A DNA stretch of 64,000 bases from Streptomonospora wellingtoniae (GTDB taxonomy: Bacteria; Actinomycetota; Actinomycetes; Streptosporangiales; Streptosporangiaceae): assembly GCF_031845375.1 (NCBI RefSeq), contig NZ_JAVREK010000007.1, positions 62,001 to 126,000 of the forward strand, given 5' to 3'. Position numbers and translations under genes: made by a program. Below are positions 52,028 to 61,724 of this stretch, in pieces (the stretch's first letter is position 1; every line of letters starts with the position of its first letter). The notes below the pieces were generated by a model, which saw only the letters and a program-made list of their open reading frames with translations, ran no database searches and had not been told where the DNA came from.

Positions 52028-53500
52028 TCAACCTTCATCGCGGCGCTCGACGGACCCGGAAGGCCCGTCCTGCGCCCGTTCGGCCGCCTCCGCGGCGGCC
52101 GTTCCCGGGCGCTTGCGCCCTACCCAGCCCTCGATGTTGCGCTGCTTGCCGGCCGAAACCGCCAGCGCACCGGGCGGGACGTCTTCGCGGATCACGGTGC
52201 CGGCACCGGTGTAGGCGCCGTCGCCAACGTGTACCGGCGCGACGAAGGTGTTGTCGCTGCCGGTGCGGGCGTGGTCGCCGACGGTGGTGCGGTTCTTGGC
52301 GACACCGTTGTAGTTGACGAACACCGAGGAGGCGCCGATGTTGACGCCCACGCCGATGTCGGCGTCGCCGACGTAGGTCAGATGCGGGACCTTGGAGCCC
52401 TCGCCGACGGTGGAGTTCTTCACCTCGACGAATGCGCCGATCTTGCCGGCGGGCTCGATCACGGTTCCCGGGCGCAGGTAGGTGTAGGGGCCGATGCTGG
52501 TGTTCGCGCCGACTTCGGCGTCGTCGGCGACGACGTGGCGCACCCGGGCCTCGGCGCCCACGCGGGTGTCGCTGAGCCGGCAGCCCGGACCGACCACGGC
52601 GCCCTCGTCGACGACGGTGCGGCCCAGCAGCTGGGTCTGGGGTTCCACGACCGCGTCGACACCGATCTCGACGTCGGCGTCGACCCAGGTGGAGGCGGGG
52701 TCGACGATGGTCGCGCCGGCGCGCATGTGCCCGTCCAGCAGCCGGTCGTTGAGCATCCGGCGCGCTTCGGCCAGCTGCACGCGGTCGTTGACGCCCTGGA
52801 TCTCGGTCCACTCCCGCGCGACGGATGCGCCGACGCGGTGGCCGTCGCCGCGCAGGATCGCCACGGCGTCGGTGATGTACTCCTCGCCCTTGGCGTTGTC
52901 GGTGGACAGCCGGCCCACGACCGAGGCGAGGCGGGCGCCGTCGAAGGCGTACATACCGGAGTTGATCTCGTCGACGGCGCGCTGCCCTTCGGTGGCGTCG
53001 GCGTGCTCGACGATCGCGGTGAACTCCCCGGAGGGGTCCCGGACGACGCGGCCGTAGCCGGCGGGGTCGGGTACCTCGGCGGAGAGGACGGTGACGGCGT
53101 TGCCGGCGGCCTCGTGCGCCTCGACGAGGTCGGCGAGGGTGCGGCCGCGCAGCAGCGGCGTGTCGCCGTAGGCCAGGACCACGGTGCCGGACAGGGCCAC
53201 GCCCTGGGCGGCCAGCTCCTCCACGGCCATGCGCACGGCGTGGCCGGTGCCGTTCTGCTCCTCCTGCACGGCGGTGGAGACCGCCGGGGCGGTGTCCTTG
53301 AGGTGCTGGGCGACCCGTTCGCGCGCATGGCCGACCACCACCACGGTGCGCTCGGGCTCCAGTTCGTCGGCGGCGGCCAGGACATGGCCGAGCATGCTGC
53401 GGCCGCAGATCTCGTGCAGGACCTTGGGAAGCCTGGACTTCATACGGGTGCCCTCGCCCGCCGCAAGGACGATGACGGCAGCCGGACGGCTCACGCTCAC
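52028..53500 (-). CDS. glmU: bifunctional N-acetylglucosamine-1-phosphate uridyltransferase / glucosamine-1-phosphate acetyltransferase
   Basis: A 490-residue enzyme making UDP-GlcNAc. The N-terminal pyrophosphorylase has VLAAGEGTRMKSRLPKVLH, YGDTPLL and the EINSGMYAF segment; the C-terminal left-handed beta-helix has the acetyltransferase residues in GPYTYLRPG, EVKNSTVG and NYNG. A Glu/Arg-rich tail of about 25 residues follows. The GTG at 53500 has GAGGAG 9 nt upstream. UDP-GlcNAc serves cell wall and possibly the nearby polysaccharide. Confidence 0.96.
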   Translation of the reverse strand: MSVSRPAAVIVLAAGEGTRMKSRLPKVLHEICGRSMLGHVLAAADELEPERTVVVVGHARERVAQHLKDTAPAVSTAVQEEQNGTGHAVRMAVEELAAQGVALSGTVVLAYGDTPLLRGRTLADLVEAHEAAGNAVTVLSAEVPDPAGYGRVVRDPSGEFTAIVEHADATEGQRAVDEINSGMYAFDGARLASVVGRLSTDNAKGEEYITDAVAILRGDGHRVGASVAREWTEIQGVNDRVQLAEARRMLNDRLLDGHMRAGATIVDPASTWVDADVEIGVDAVVEPQTQLLGRTVVDEGAVVGPGCRLSDTRVGAEARVRHVVADDAEVGANTSIGPYTYLRPGTVIEPAGKIGAFVEVKNSTVGEGSKVPHLTYVGDADIGVGVNIGASSVFVNYNGVAKNRTTVGDHARTGSDNTFVAPVHVGDGAYTGAGTVIREDVPPGALAVSAGKQRNIEGWVGRKRPGTAAAEAAERAQDGPSGSVERRDEG

Positions 53501-53960
53501 TGGCGGAGACTCCTCATGTCGCTGGCGGATGCGGATGGTCCCCGCGCCGGCGCGGGCGGGGTGTCGCGGACGCGGCGCGACGCGGCTCCCCGCGGCGAGC
53601 GCGGGGCCGACACGACGTATCCGTTCGGTTGACGGCGCTCGACGGGGTGCCTGGCAGGCGAATCACGGACAGGCCAGACCGCGGCGGGGCCGACATGGGC
53701 AGGATACATGTGGCCTTTGGACGGCGCGGTTGCGGCCGCCGGGCCCGCCGCGCGTGCATCGGGGACTGCGGCGGCGCTGAAACGCGGGGCCGGAGCGGCC
53801 ATCCGGGGGAAACGGCGGGGAATCAGCGGGCAGCGCCTGTGAAATTCGCGACGCGCCGCGGCCGCGGCCGCGGGCGACGCGGACGCAAGCGGCGAGACGG
53901 GCCGCGGGCGCCCATCGCACCGGCGCGCGCCGCTGCACCGGCGGAGTCCGCGCCCGCTCG
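53501..53960. other. intergenic region, glmU / tRNA-Gln
   Basis: About 460 bp between glmU and the tRNA on the same strand. No gene or strong structure was recognised; the glmU promoter must lie here unless it is read through from the tRNA. Confidence 0.45.
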
Positions 53961-54032
53961 GCTCCCGGGGAAGGATTCGAACCCTCACCTCAAGGCACCA
54001 AAAGCCTGTGTCCTGCCATTAGACCACCCGGG
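53961..54032 (-). tRNA. tRNA-Gln (UUG)
   Basis: A standard 72-nt cloverleaf on the minus strand: perfect 7-bp acceptor TCCCGGG/CCCGGGA, discriminator G, anticodon loop TTTTGGT giving UUG at 34-36, and T-arm GAGGG-TTCGAAT-CCTTC. CCA is not encoded. A glutamine tRNA upstream of glmU is a known actinobacterial arrangement. Confidence 0.95.
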
Positions 54033-54155
54033 AAGGGGGATTCCGCCGCCCGCCGGGCGGCGCGATCCGCATGCCAACGATAGCGGCTCCGCCCGGACGT
54101 CGGCACATCCGTGGTCCCCGCTCCGCCTCCCCCGCTTCCCGCGGTGCGCCCACCG

Positions 54156-54193
54156 CCGCACTGTCGGCGGCCGGCCCGCCGCCAACAGTGCGG
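54156..54193. other. long imperfect hairpin in a divergent intergenic region
   Basis: CCGCACTGT and ACAGTGCGG arms pair perfectly, and the pairing continues inward (GGCGGC against GCCGCC) with one mismatch. It lies upstream of both flanking genes, so it is not their terminator. Role unknown. Confidence 0.5.
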
Positions 54194-54267
54194 AGAGCGG
54201 GGCGGACGAAGCGCGTCCCGCCGTGGATCACACGCGCGGCGCTGCGACTTTCACCGCCGCCCTTTCG

Positions 54268-54287
54268 AACCTACGAGGGCGTAGGTT
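54268..54287. promoter_or_regulatory. perfect 20-bp palindromic operator of the desaturase operon
   Basis: AACCTACGAGGGCGTAGGTT: perfect 8-bp arms with a 4-bp spacer. A further half-site CGTAGGT follows at 54295-54301, a direct repeat of 54280-54286. Probable binding site of the TetR regulator encoded two genes downstream, as in autoregulated acyl-CoA desaturase loci. Confidence 0.7.
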
Positions 54288-54390
54288 ACGGTTACGTAGG
54301 TATAGGTTCCGGCGGCCGGCGCGATCGGCGACCGGAGCAGGAAGACTCCGCGCCGACTTCAGCAGTCAGGCCCGCGAACGAGGTGGACAC

Positions 54391-55356
54391 ATGACCGCAG
54401 CACCCGAGCTCTCGCCCGACCAGGCGACCCGGCGGACGCCCGAACCCGAACTCGACCCCGAGGGCCGGGGCAGGGTGGAGCGCTACACCGTCTTCGCCTT
54501 CGTCTTCGTCCCGCTCCTGGCTCTGGTGGCCGCGGTGCCCTTCGCCTGGGGCTGGGGCCTCACGCTGACCGACATCGTCATCGGCGCGGTCTTCTACGTC
54601 GTCAGCGGGCTGGGGATCACGGTGGGCTTCCACCGGCACTTCACCCACGGCTCGTTCAAGGCCAACCGCCCACTGCGCATCGCGCTGGCAGTGGCCGGCA
54701 GCGTGGCCATCCAGGGCTCCGTGATCAAGTGGGTGGCCGACCACCGGCGCCACCACAAGTACGCCGACGCCGAGGGCGACCCGCACTCGCCGTGGCGCTT
54801 CGGCGACGACTGGCGCTCGGTAGCCAAGGGCCTGTACTACGCGCACATGGCCTGGCTCTACCTGGACGAGGAGAAGACCTCGCCCAAGCGCTTCGCCCCC
54901 GACCTGCTCAAGGACGACGACATCCGCCGCGTCGACCGCCTGTTCGGCCCGATCGTGCTGTTCTCGCTGCTGGGCCCGGCGCTGATCGGCGGCCTGGCCA
55001 CGATGTCCTTGTGGGGCGCGGTGACCGCGTTCTTCTGGGCCGGCCTCGTGCGCGTCGCACTGCTGCACCACGTGACCTGGTCGATCAACTCCATCTGCCA
55101 CACCATCGGCGAGGAGAACTTCGAGGTCCGCGACCGCTCGCGCAACGTCTGGTGGCTGGCCATCCCCTCCTTCGGGGAGTCCTGGCACAACCTGCACCAC
55201 GCCGACCCCACGTGCGCCCGCCACGGGGTGCTCAAGGGCCAGATCGACATTTCCGCCCGCGTCATCTGGATGTTTGAGAAACTCGGATGGGCGAGCAAGG
55301 TCCGGTGGCCCAACACCCAGCGCCTTGCCGCCAAGCGCGTCGGCGCCGAGAGCTGA
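54391..55356 (+). CDS. acyl-CoA / fatty acid delta-9 desaturase
   Basis: A 321-residue integral membrane di-iron desaturase. The three histidine boxes are FHRHFTH, HRRHH and HNLHH, all intact, and four membrane helices can be placed in two pairs. It inserts a double bond in acyl-CoA or lipid-bound chains to control membrane fluidity. GAGGTG lies upstream of the ATG. A TetR regulator gene follows after 12 bp and a perfect palindrome lies about 105-125 bp upstream, indicating an autoregulated two-gene operon. No ferredoxin reductase partner is adjacent. Confidence 0.93.
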   Translation: MTAAPELSPDQATRRTPEPELDPEGRGRVERYTVFAFVFVPLLALVAAVPFAWGWGLTLTDIVIGAVFYVVSGLGITVGFHRHFTHGSFKANRPLRIALAVAGSVAIQGSVIKWVADHRRHHKYADAEGDPHSPWRFGDDWRSVAKGLYYAHMAWLYLDEEKTSPKRFAPDLLKDDDIRRVDRLFGPIVLFSLLGPALIGGLATMSLWGAVTAFFWAGLVRVALLHHVTWSINSICHTIGEENFEVRDRSRNVWWLAIPSFGESWHNLHHADPTCARHGVLKGQIDISARVIWMFEKLGWASKVRWPNTQRLAAKRVGAES

Positions 55357-55368
55357 AGTGAGTCCACC

Positions 55369-56034
55369 ATGGCAGCGGTCAGCGGGAGCGAGAAAGGCAC
55401 ACGGTCGCGCCGCAAGCGCATGACCGGCAGGCAGCGCCGGGAGCAACTCCTGGACATCGGGCGCGAGCTCTTCGCTGAACGGGGCTTCGACGCCACCTCG
55501 GTCGAGGAGATCGCGGCGCGGGCTGGAGTGTCCAAGCCGGTCGTCTACGAGCACTTCGGCGGCAAGGAGGGCGTCTACGCGGTCGTCGTCGACCGCGAGA
55601 TGCAGATCCTGCTGGGCATGGTCGGCGACTCGCTGAACGCCGACACCCCCCGGGGCAAGATCGAGAACGCGGCGCTGGCGCTGCTGCGCTACGTCGAGGA
55701 GTGCAGTCAGGGCTTCCGCATCCTGGCCCGCGACTCCCACGCCGCCTCGGGCACCGGCAGCTTCGCCAGCCTGATCAGCGACATCGCCACGCAGGTCGAG
55801 CACATCCTGGCCGAGGAGTTCAGCAGCCGGGGCTACGACCCCAAGCTCGCCCCGATGTACGCGCAGTCGCTGGTGGGCATGGTGGCCCTGACGGGCCAGT
55901 GGTGGCTGGAGGTCCGCAAGCCCAAGCGCGAGGTCGTGGCGGCCCACCTGGTGAACCTGGCCTGGAACGGGCTGTCGAACCTGGAACCCAAGCCGCGGCT
56001 GGACCACATCCAGCACAAGCGAGGCGACGCCTAG
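55369..56034 (+). CDS. TetR-family regulator, probably of the desaturase operon
   Basis: A 221-residue repressor. The N-terminal HTH is clear: REQLLDIGRELFAERGFDATSVEEIAARAGVSKPVVYEHFGGKEGVY. The C-terminal ligand domain resembles actinobacterial regulators of fatty acid desaturation and membrane lipids. It is 12 bp downstream of the desaturase and likely binds the dyad at 54268-54287. The ligand is probably an acyl-CoA, by family analogy. Confidence 0.9.
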   Translation: MAAVSGSEKGTRSRRKRMTGRQRREQLLDIGRELFAERGFDATSVEEIAARAGVSKPVVYEHFGGKEGVYAVVVDREMQILLGMVGDSLNADTPRGKIENAALALLRYVEECSQGFRILARDSHAASGTGSFASLISDIATQVEHILAEEFSSRGYDPKLAPMYAQSLVGMVALTGQWWLEVRKPKREVVAAHLVNLAWNGLSNLEPKPRLDHIQHKRGDA

Positions 56035-56083
56035 CGTCGGCGCCGCGCGTGCGGGGCCGCCGGACCGCGTACCGCGGCGACTA

Positions 56084-56097
56084 TCTTGATATCAAGA
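56084..56097. promoter_or_regulatory. MarR-type operator palindrome
   Basis: TCTTGATATCAAGA is a perfect 14-bp palindrome just 14 bp before the MarR gene start. MarR repressors often bind such TTGATATCAA-type dyads, so autoregulation is likely. Confidence 0.6.
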
Positions 56098-56111
56098 GAT
56101 ATGCTGACCGC

Positions 56112-56600
56112 ATGCGTGATGAGGTCGACGGTCTGATCGAGGCGTGGCGCGCCGAGCGCCCCGATCTCGACATCGAGCCCCTCCAGGTGCTGAGCCGGGT
56201 GTCCCGGCTGGCCAGGCACCTGGACCGTGCGCGGCGCGCGGTATTCACCGAGCACGATCTGGAGCCCTGGGAGTTCGACGTCCTGGCCGAGCTGCGCCGC
56301 TCCGGGCCGCCCTACGAGCTCAGCCCCGGCAGGCTGCTGCGGGCCACGCTGGTCACCTCCGGCACCATGACCAACCGCATCGACCGGCTCGCCGACGCCG
56401 GCCTGGTGCGGCGCGGCCCCGACCCGGCCGACAAGCGCGGCGTGCTGGTGCGGCTCACCCCCGAGGGGCGCGAACGCGTCGACGGCGCGCTGGCCGCGCT
56501 GCTCAGCTACGAGGAGTCCCTGCTGGCCGGGGTCTCGCGCAGGGACCGCCAGAGCCTCGCCGCACTGCTGAGGTCGGTGCTGTCCCCTCTCGACGAGTAG
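56112..56600 (+). CDS. MarR-family transcriptional regulator
   Basis: A 162-residue winged-helix protein: EPWEFDVLAELRRSGPPYELSPGRLLRATLVTSGTMTNRIDRLADAGLVRRGPDPADKRGVLVRLTPEGRE shows the recognition helix and the wing with the typical DKRG. The ATG at 56112 is chosen because the palindromic operator lies directly upstream. No transporter or enzyme target is adjacent except the SGNH lipoprotein 107 bp downstream, so its regulon is not evident. Confidence 0.88.
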   Translation: MRDEVDGLIEAWRAERPDLDIEPLQVLSRVSRLARHLDRARRAVFTEHDLEPWEFDVLAELRRSGPPYELSPGRLLRATLVTSGTMTNRIDRLADAGLVRRGPDPADKRGVLVRLTPEGRERVDGALAALLSYEESLLAGVSRRDRQSLAALLRSVLSPLDE

Positions 56601-56707
56601 CCGCCGCGTCGGCCACTCTTATGACCCGGCGGCGTCCGTCCCCGCTCGCATCGGGACGCCGCACCGGCGCGCCACCGGTCCCGCGTGCAAGAGACGGAGT
56701 CGACGAC

Positions 56708-57736
56708 ATGGACAACCGCTGGTGTTCCGCCGCCGCAGCGGCGGCGGCCCTGGTGCTGGCCGGATCGCTGGCGGCCTGCTCGGCCGAGGGCGGGCAGGAG
56801 GCGCCGCGCAAGAGCTACTACCTCTCGCTCGGCGACTCGCTGGCCGTGGGCGTGCAGCCGCAGCCCGACGGGACGCGCGAGGAGACCTCCCAGGGGTACG
56901 CCGACGCGCTCTACCGCACCCTCTACGACCGCGACTCCACGCTCGAACACGAGCGCATGGGGTGCGGCGGCGAGGACAGCACCACCTTCGTCGACGGCGG
57001 CCTTCAGAACTGCGCCCAGCGCTACGAGGAGGGTTCGCAGCTGGCTCAGGCCGAGCGGTTCCTCAAGGAGCACCGCGACCGCACTGCGCTGGTGACGGTG
57101 GGCATCGGGGCCAACAACTTCACCGGCTGCGTTATGGAGGCCGCTCAGGGGTCGCAGGCGGAGGAGCCGGGCGAGTCGGGAGCCGCCGGCTCGGGGACGG
57201 GCTCAGGCGGGGCCGACGGCGGCGGGAGCGGATCGGGGCTGTCCGGGCTGGGGAGCATCGACCGCGGATGCGTGGACGACGGCCTGGAGCGCCTCCGCGA
57301 GGAACTGCCGCTCATCGCGTCCCGCCTGCGCGACGCCGCGGGCCCCGACACGCGGATCGTCGGCATGACCTACTACAACCCCTTCCTGGCCGCCCTGCTC
57401 CTGGAAGGCGGTGACGCGGGGGCCCGGGACGGCGAGAGCGGCGGAGAGCCCCGCAATGGGACCGTGGAGTACGCCATCGGCGTCTTCGAGGAGATGAACA
57501 CGGTCATCACCGAGTCCTACGAAGACGCCGGGATCGGGGTCGCCGACGTGGCCGGGGCCTTCCACTCCTCCGACTTCGACGTGCCCGCCGGCAGCGAGAC
57601 CGGCATGCCCGCCAACGTGCAGCGCGTCTGCGACTACACCTGGATGTGCAACACGGCCCGCGGCCCCGACATCCACACCAACCGGGCCGGGGCCGCAGCG
57701 ATCGCCCGGGCCTTCGCCTCGCGCATCGAGATGTAG
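56708..57736 (+). CDS. SGNH/GDSL hydrolase lipoprotein
   Basis: A 342-residue exported esterase. A signal peptide with lipobox LAAC (cysteine near residue 24) suggests lipid anchoring. SGNH blocks are YLSLGDSLAVGVQP (catalytic Ser), MGCGGED, VGIGANNFTGC and DIHTNRAGAAAI with the catalytic Asp and His. A Gly/Ser-rich insertion (about residues 155-180) interrupts the domain. Several cysteines (CGG, NC, GCV, RGC, VC, MC) could form disulfides, as in Streptomyces secreted lipases. GGAG precedes the ATG. Confidence 0.88.
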   Translation: MDNRWCSAAAAAAALVLAGSLAACSAEGGQEAPRKSYYLSLGDSLAVGVQPQPDGTREETSQGYADALYRTLYDRDSTLEHERMGCGGEDSTTFVDGGLQNCAQRYEEGSQLAQAERFLKEHRDRTALVTVGIGANNFTGCVMEAAQGSQAEEPGESGAAGSGTGSGGADGGGSGSGLSGLGSIDRGCVDDGLERLREELPLIASRLRDAAGPDTRIVGMTYYNPFLAALLLEGGDAGARDGESGGEPRNGTVEYAIGVFEEMNTVITESYEDAGIGVADVAGAFHSSDFDVPAGSETGMPANVQRVCDYTWMCNTARGPDIHTNRAGAAAIARAFASRIEM

Positions 57737-57887
57737 CCGGAACCGCCCGGCCGGCGGTCGGCGGCCGCTCCGGCGGAACGGCCCCACCGACCGTGAAGCC
57801 GGAACCGTACGCGCGGCGGCGCAGGGGTCCGACCGGCGCCGGGGTCGCGTCGGGAACTGTTCCTGCTGCTCAGCACGGCGAAGCACG

Positions 57888-59672
<1,785 letters not shown>

Positions 59673-59700
59673 CGTGCTTTCCATTGTGGTGGCCTGCGCG

Positions 59701-59729
59701 GGCGCCTGCGACCACGGTCCACAGGCGCC
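59701..59729 (-). promoter_or_regulatory. hairpin in the ABC-F gene leader
   Basis: GGCGCCTG and CAGGCGCC arms (8 bp) lie between the hexamer repeat and the ABC-F start, 28 bp from the ATG. Possible attenuator or translation-control hairpin. Confidence 0.45.
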
Positions 59730-59740
59730 GCCGCGCCGCC

Positions 59741-59806
59741 TGCCCCTGCCCCTGCCCCTGCCCCTGCCCCTGCCCCTGCCCCTGCCCCTGCCCCTGCCCC
59801 TGCCCC
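59741..59806. repeat. hexanucleotide tandem repeat (TGCCCC)11
   Basis: Eleven uninterrupted copies of TGCCCC, 66 bp, with a partial unit after. On the minus strand, which is the sense strand of the ABC-F gene, it reads GGGGCA repeated and offers eleven G-tracts for G-quadruplex formation. The repeat lies 69-134 bp upstream of the ABC-F ATG and 68 bp from the transketolase stop. Confidence 0.95.
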
Positions 59807-59873
59807 TGCATGATCCGACACCCCGGCCTGCAGCACAGCCGGGCGGTCAGAGGCAGAGGCAGAGGGCAGGCCG

Positions 59874-60818
59874 TCAGGGCAGGAAGAACGCGCGGGCCCG
59901 CTCGGCGATCCCCGCGGTGTCCAGCCCGTGCGCCCTGTCGTGGTCGGCCGGGGTGCCGTAACCGCGGACCTCGCCGTCCCTGCGCACACCCAGCGAGCGC
60001 TGCCGGTGGCGACGGTCCTCCAGCGCCGCGGCGACCTCGTGCGCAGAGGTGCCCTCCAGGTACGGCTCGACCACGAGCACGTCGGCCTGCCCGGCCCGCG
60101 CCGCCAGCCCGTTCAGCCCTTCGCGGTCGAAGGGGCGCACGGTGGCGGCGTAGGCGACCGTGACGTCGAGGCCCTCGGTGGCGGCCAGGACGCGGTCCAG
60201 CATCGGGCCGACCGCGACGACCACGCCGCCGGAGCGCCCCGAACCGGCGCGCACGGTCTGCAGTCCCGGCCCGATCGGGCGGGCGGCGGCGTTGCCGCGC
60301 TCGCTCAGCCGCACGTAGACGTTGCCGTCCTGGCGCAGCGCCTCCTCCAGCAGCGGGGCGACCTCGGCCGCGTGGCCGGGAACGTGCACGGTCCAGCCCG
60401 GCAGCGAGTCCAGTAGGGCGACGTCGCCGGGCGCCATGTGGGTGCGGCCGTAGTGCGCGCCGTCGTAGGAGGCGCCGGAGCTGACCAGCACCGCGCCCGC
60501 CCCTTGATGGACCAGATCCAGTTTGACCTGCTCGAAGGGTCGCTCGACGAGGAAAGGCGCGAACGTGTGGGCGACGGGCCGCATTCCGGTCAGCGCCAGA
60601 CCGCCGGCCACGCCGATCATCAGCTGCTCGCGGATGCCCAGGTTGAGGACGCGGTCGGGGTGGCGCCGCGCGGCCTCGGTGAAGCGGTCGGCGGAGATGT
60701 CGGCGAGCACGACGGCCAGCCGCGGGTCGGTCTCCAGCGCGGCGGTGACGGTGTCGGTGAAGGCGTCGCGCATCGGCTGCGCGACGACGGCCGCGGCCTC
60801 GGGCGGTGCGGTGGTCAT
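59874..60818 (-). CDS. transketolase, C-terminal subunit
   Basis: A 314-residue protein equal to the pyrimidine-binding and C-terminal domains of transketolase. NLGIREQLMIGVAGGLAL carries the catalytic glutamate that activates thiamine diphosphate; THTFAPFLVERPFEQVK-like and SSGASYDGAHYGRTH segments follow. Together with the next-listed subunit it forms a split transketolase. The start is taken at the ATG at 60818, with AAGGG 9 nt upstream; the ATG at 60827 overlaps the upstream stop as ATGA and is possible. Confidence 0.9.
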   Translation of the reverse strand: MTTAPPEAAAVVAQPMRDAFTDTVTAALETDPRLAVVLADISADRFTEAARRHPDRVLNLGIREQLMIGVAGGLALTGMRPVAHTFAPFLVERPFEQVKLDLVHQGAGAVLVSSGASYDGAHYGRTHMAPGDVALLDSLPGWTVHVPGHAAEVAPLLEEALRQDGNVYVRLSERGNAAARPIGPGLQTVRAGSGRSGGVVVAVGPMLDRVLAATEGLDVTVAYAATVRPFDREGLNGLAARAGQADVLVVEPYLEGTSAHEVAAALEDRRHRQRSLGVRRDGEVRGYGTPADHDRAHGLDTAGIAERARAFFLP

Positions 60819-60823
60819 GGACC

Positions 60824-61519
60824 TCATCCCTTCGGTCGGACGCGGGCGACCACGGCGAGCGGCCGACCGCTGTGCGGTGCGGTGAGTGCGTCGTACAGGG
60901 CCGACTGGTCCCGGCCGGGCGCCGAGCGCGCCTGCCAGCCCTCGCCGGCGAAGCGCGTCTCGATCCCGCCGGGCCAGCCGTGGGTGGCAGAGGCGTTGTC
61001 GACGACGACGGCCGTGAGGTTGTCCAGCCCGAGGCGACCCGCGGCGGCGATCGCCTCGTGGTTGCTTCCCTCGTCCAGCTCGCCGTCGCCCATGAGCACG
61101 AACACGCGCGGCCGGGTGCGCCCTTGGGCGCGCAGCCCCAGCGCCGTGCCCACGCCCAGGCCGAGGCCGTGGCCGAGCGAGCCGCTGCTGATCTCGGCTC
61201 CGGGGACCAGGACGCGGTCGGGGTGGTGGCCCAGGGGCGAGTCGAAGCCGGCCCAGCGGCGCAGTGTGGCCAGGTCCAGGAAGCCCTTGGCGGCGAGCAC
61301 CGCGTAGTAGGGCATGGGGCCGTGCCCCTTCGACAGCAGGAACCGATCGCGGTCGGGGTCGCCGGCGGTTTCGGGTGAGACGTCGAGCACGCGGTCGTAG
61401 AGCACCCACAGCACTTCGCGGGTGGACTCGGCCGCGATCTGGTGCTTCTCGTCGCCGGTCATGAGCCCGATCAAGGCGGGCAGATCGGCGTATCTGGTGA
61501 GCGGCGGTGCGGTTGTCAT
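60824..61519 (-). CDS. transketolase, N-terminal (ThDP-binding) subunit
   Basis: A 231-residue protein with the thiamine-diphosphate-binding half: FLLSKGHGPMPYYAVLAAKG, GSLGHGLGLGVGTALG and MGDGELDEGSNHEAI, the GDG-N motif. It is short for this half but complete in motifs. It overlaps or abuts the C-terminal subunit gene, so the pair is one operon. Split transketolases often serve specialised pathways rather than the main pentose phosphate cycle; the substrate here is unknown. The ATG at 61519 has only a weak ribosome binding site. Confidence 0.9.
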   Translation of the reverse strand: MTTAPPLTRYADLPALIGLMTGDEKHQIAAESTREVLWVLYDRVLDVSPETAGDPDRDRFLLSKGHGPMPYYAVLAAKGFLDLATLRRWAGFDSPLGHHPDRVLVPGAEISSGSLGHGLGLGVGTALGLRAQGRTRPRVFVLMGDGELDEGSNHEAIAAAGRLGLDNLTAVVVDNASATHGWPGGIETRFAGEGWQARSAPGRDQSALYDALTAPHSGRPLAVVARVRPKG

Positions 61520-61532
61520 GGCGCCAGTCTCA

Positions 61533-61554
61533 GACTTCAATCAAGCTTGAGGTC
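61533..61554 (-). promoter_or_regulatory. MerR-type dyad promoter of the split transketolase operon
   Basis: GACTTCAA and TTGAGGTC arms pair at 7 of 8 positions across a 6-bp spacer, with TCAAGCTTGA as a perfect inner palindrome. On the minus strand a TTGACC -35-like box overlaps the dyad. This layout resembles MerR/SoxR-type promoters. It lies 14 bp from the operon start. Confidence 0.5.
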
Positions 61555-61724
61555 AAGACCGGCGGGGGCGCCCGCACAATACTCGTGTTGTGATGCGGGA
61601 CACATTCCCCGCACGGGTAGCGGGGGTGGCGGGCGATGCCCTCCCGCACGGGCGGGGATCACCTTGACGTGCGGGTCCAGAGCGGACCTTGCCCCACCAC
61701 CTCCCGGCCCCGTCCCTCGACCGC

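Larger units (their letters stand above)
54033..54390. other. divergent intergenic region, tRNA-Gln / desaturase
   Basis: A 358-bp region holding a long hairpin (54156-54193) and the desaturase operator (54268-54287). The tRNA promoter should lie near 54040-54090. No protein gene recognised. Confidence 0.5.

Noticed and set aside
51218..53632. Plus-strand frame of 804 codons opposite prs and glmU
   Set aside because: Antisense shadow spanning two intact genes and their gap.
59741..59806. CRISPR-like tandem repeat
   Set aside because: Units are 6 bp and contiguous with no spacers; it is a simple sequence repeat.
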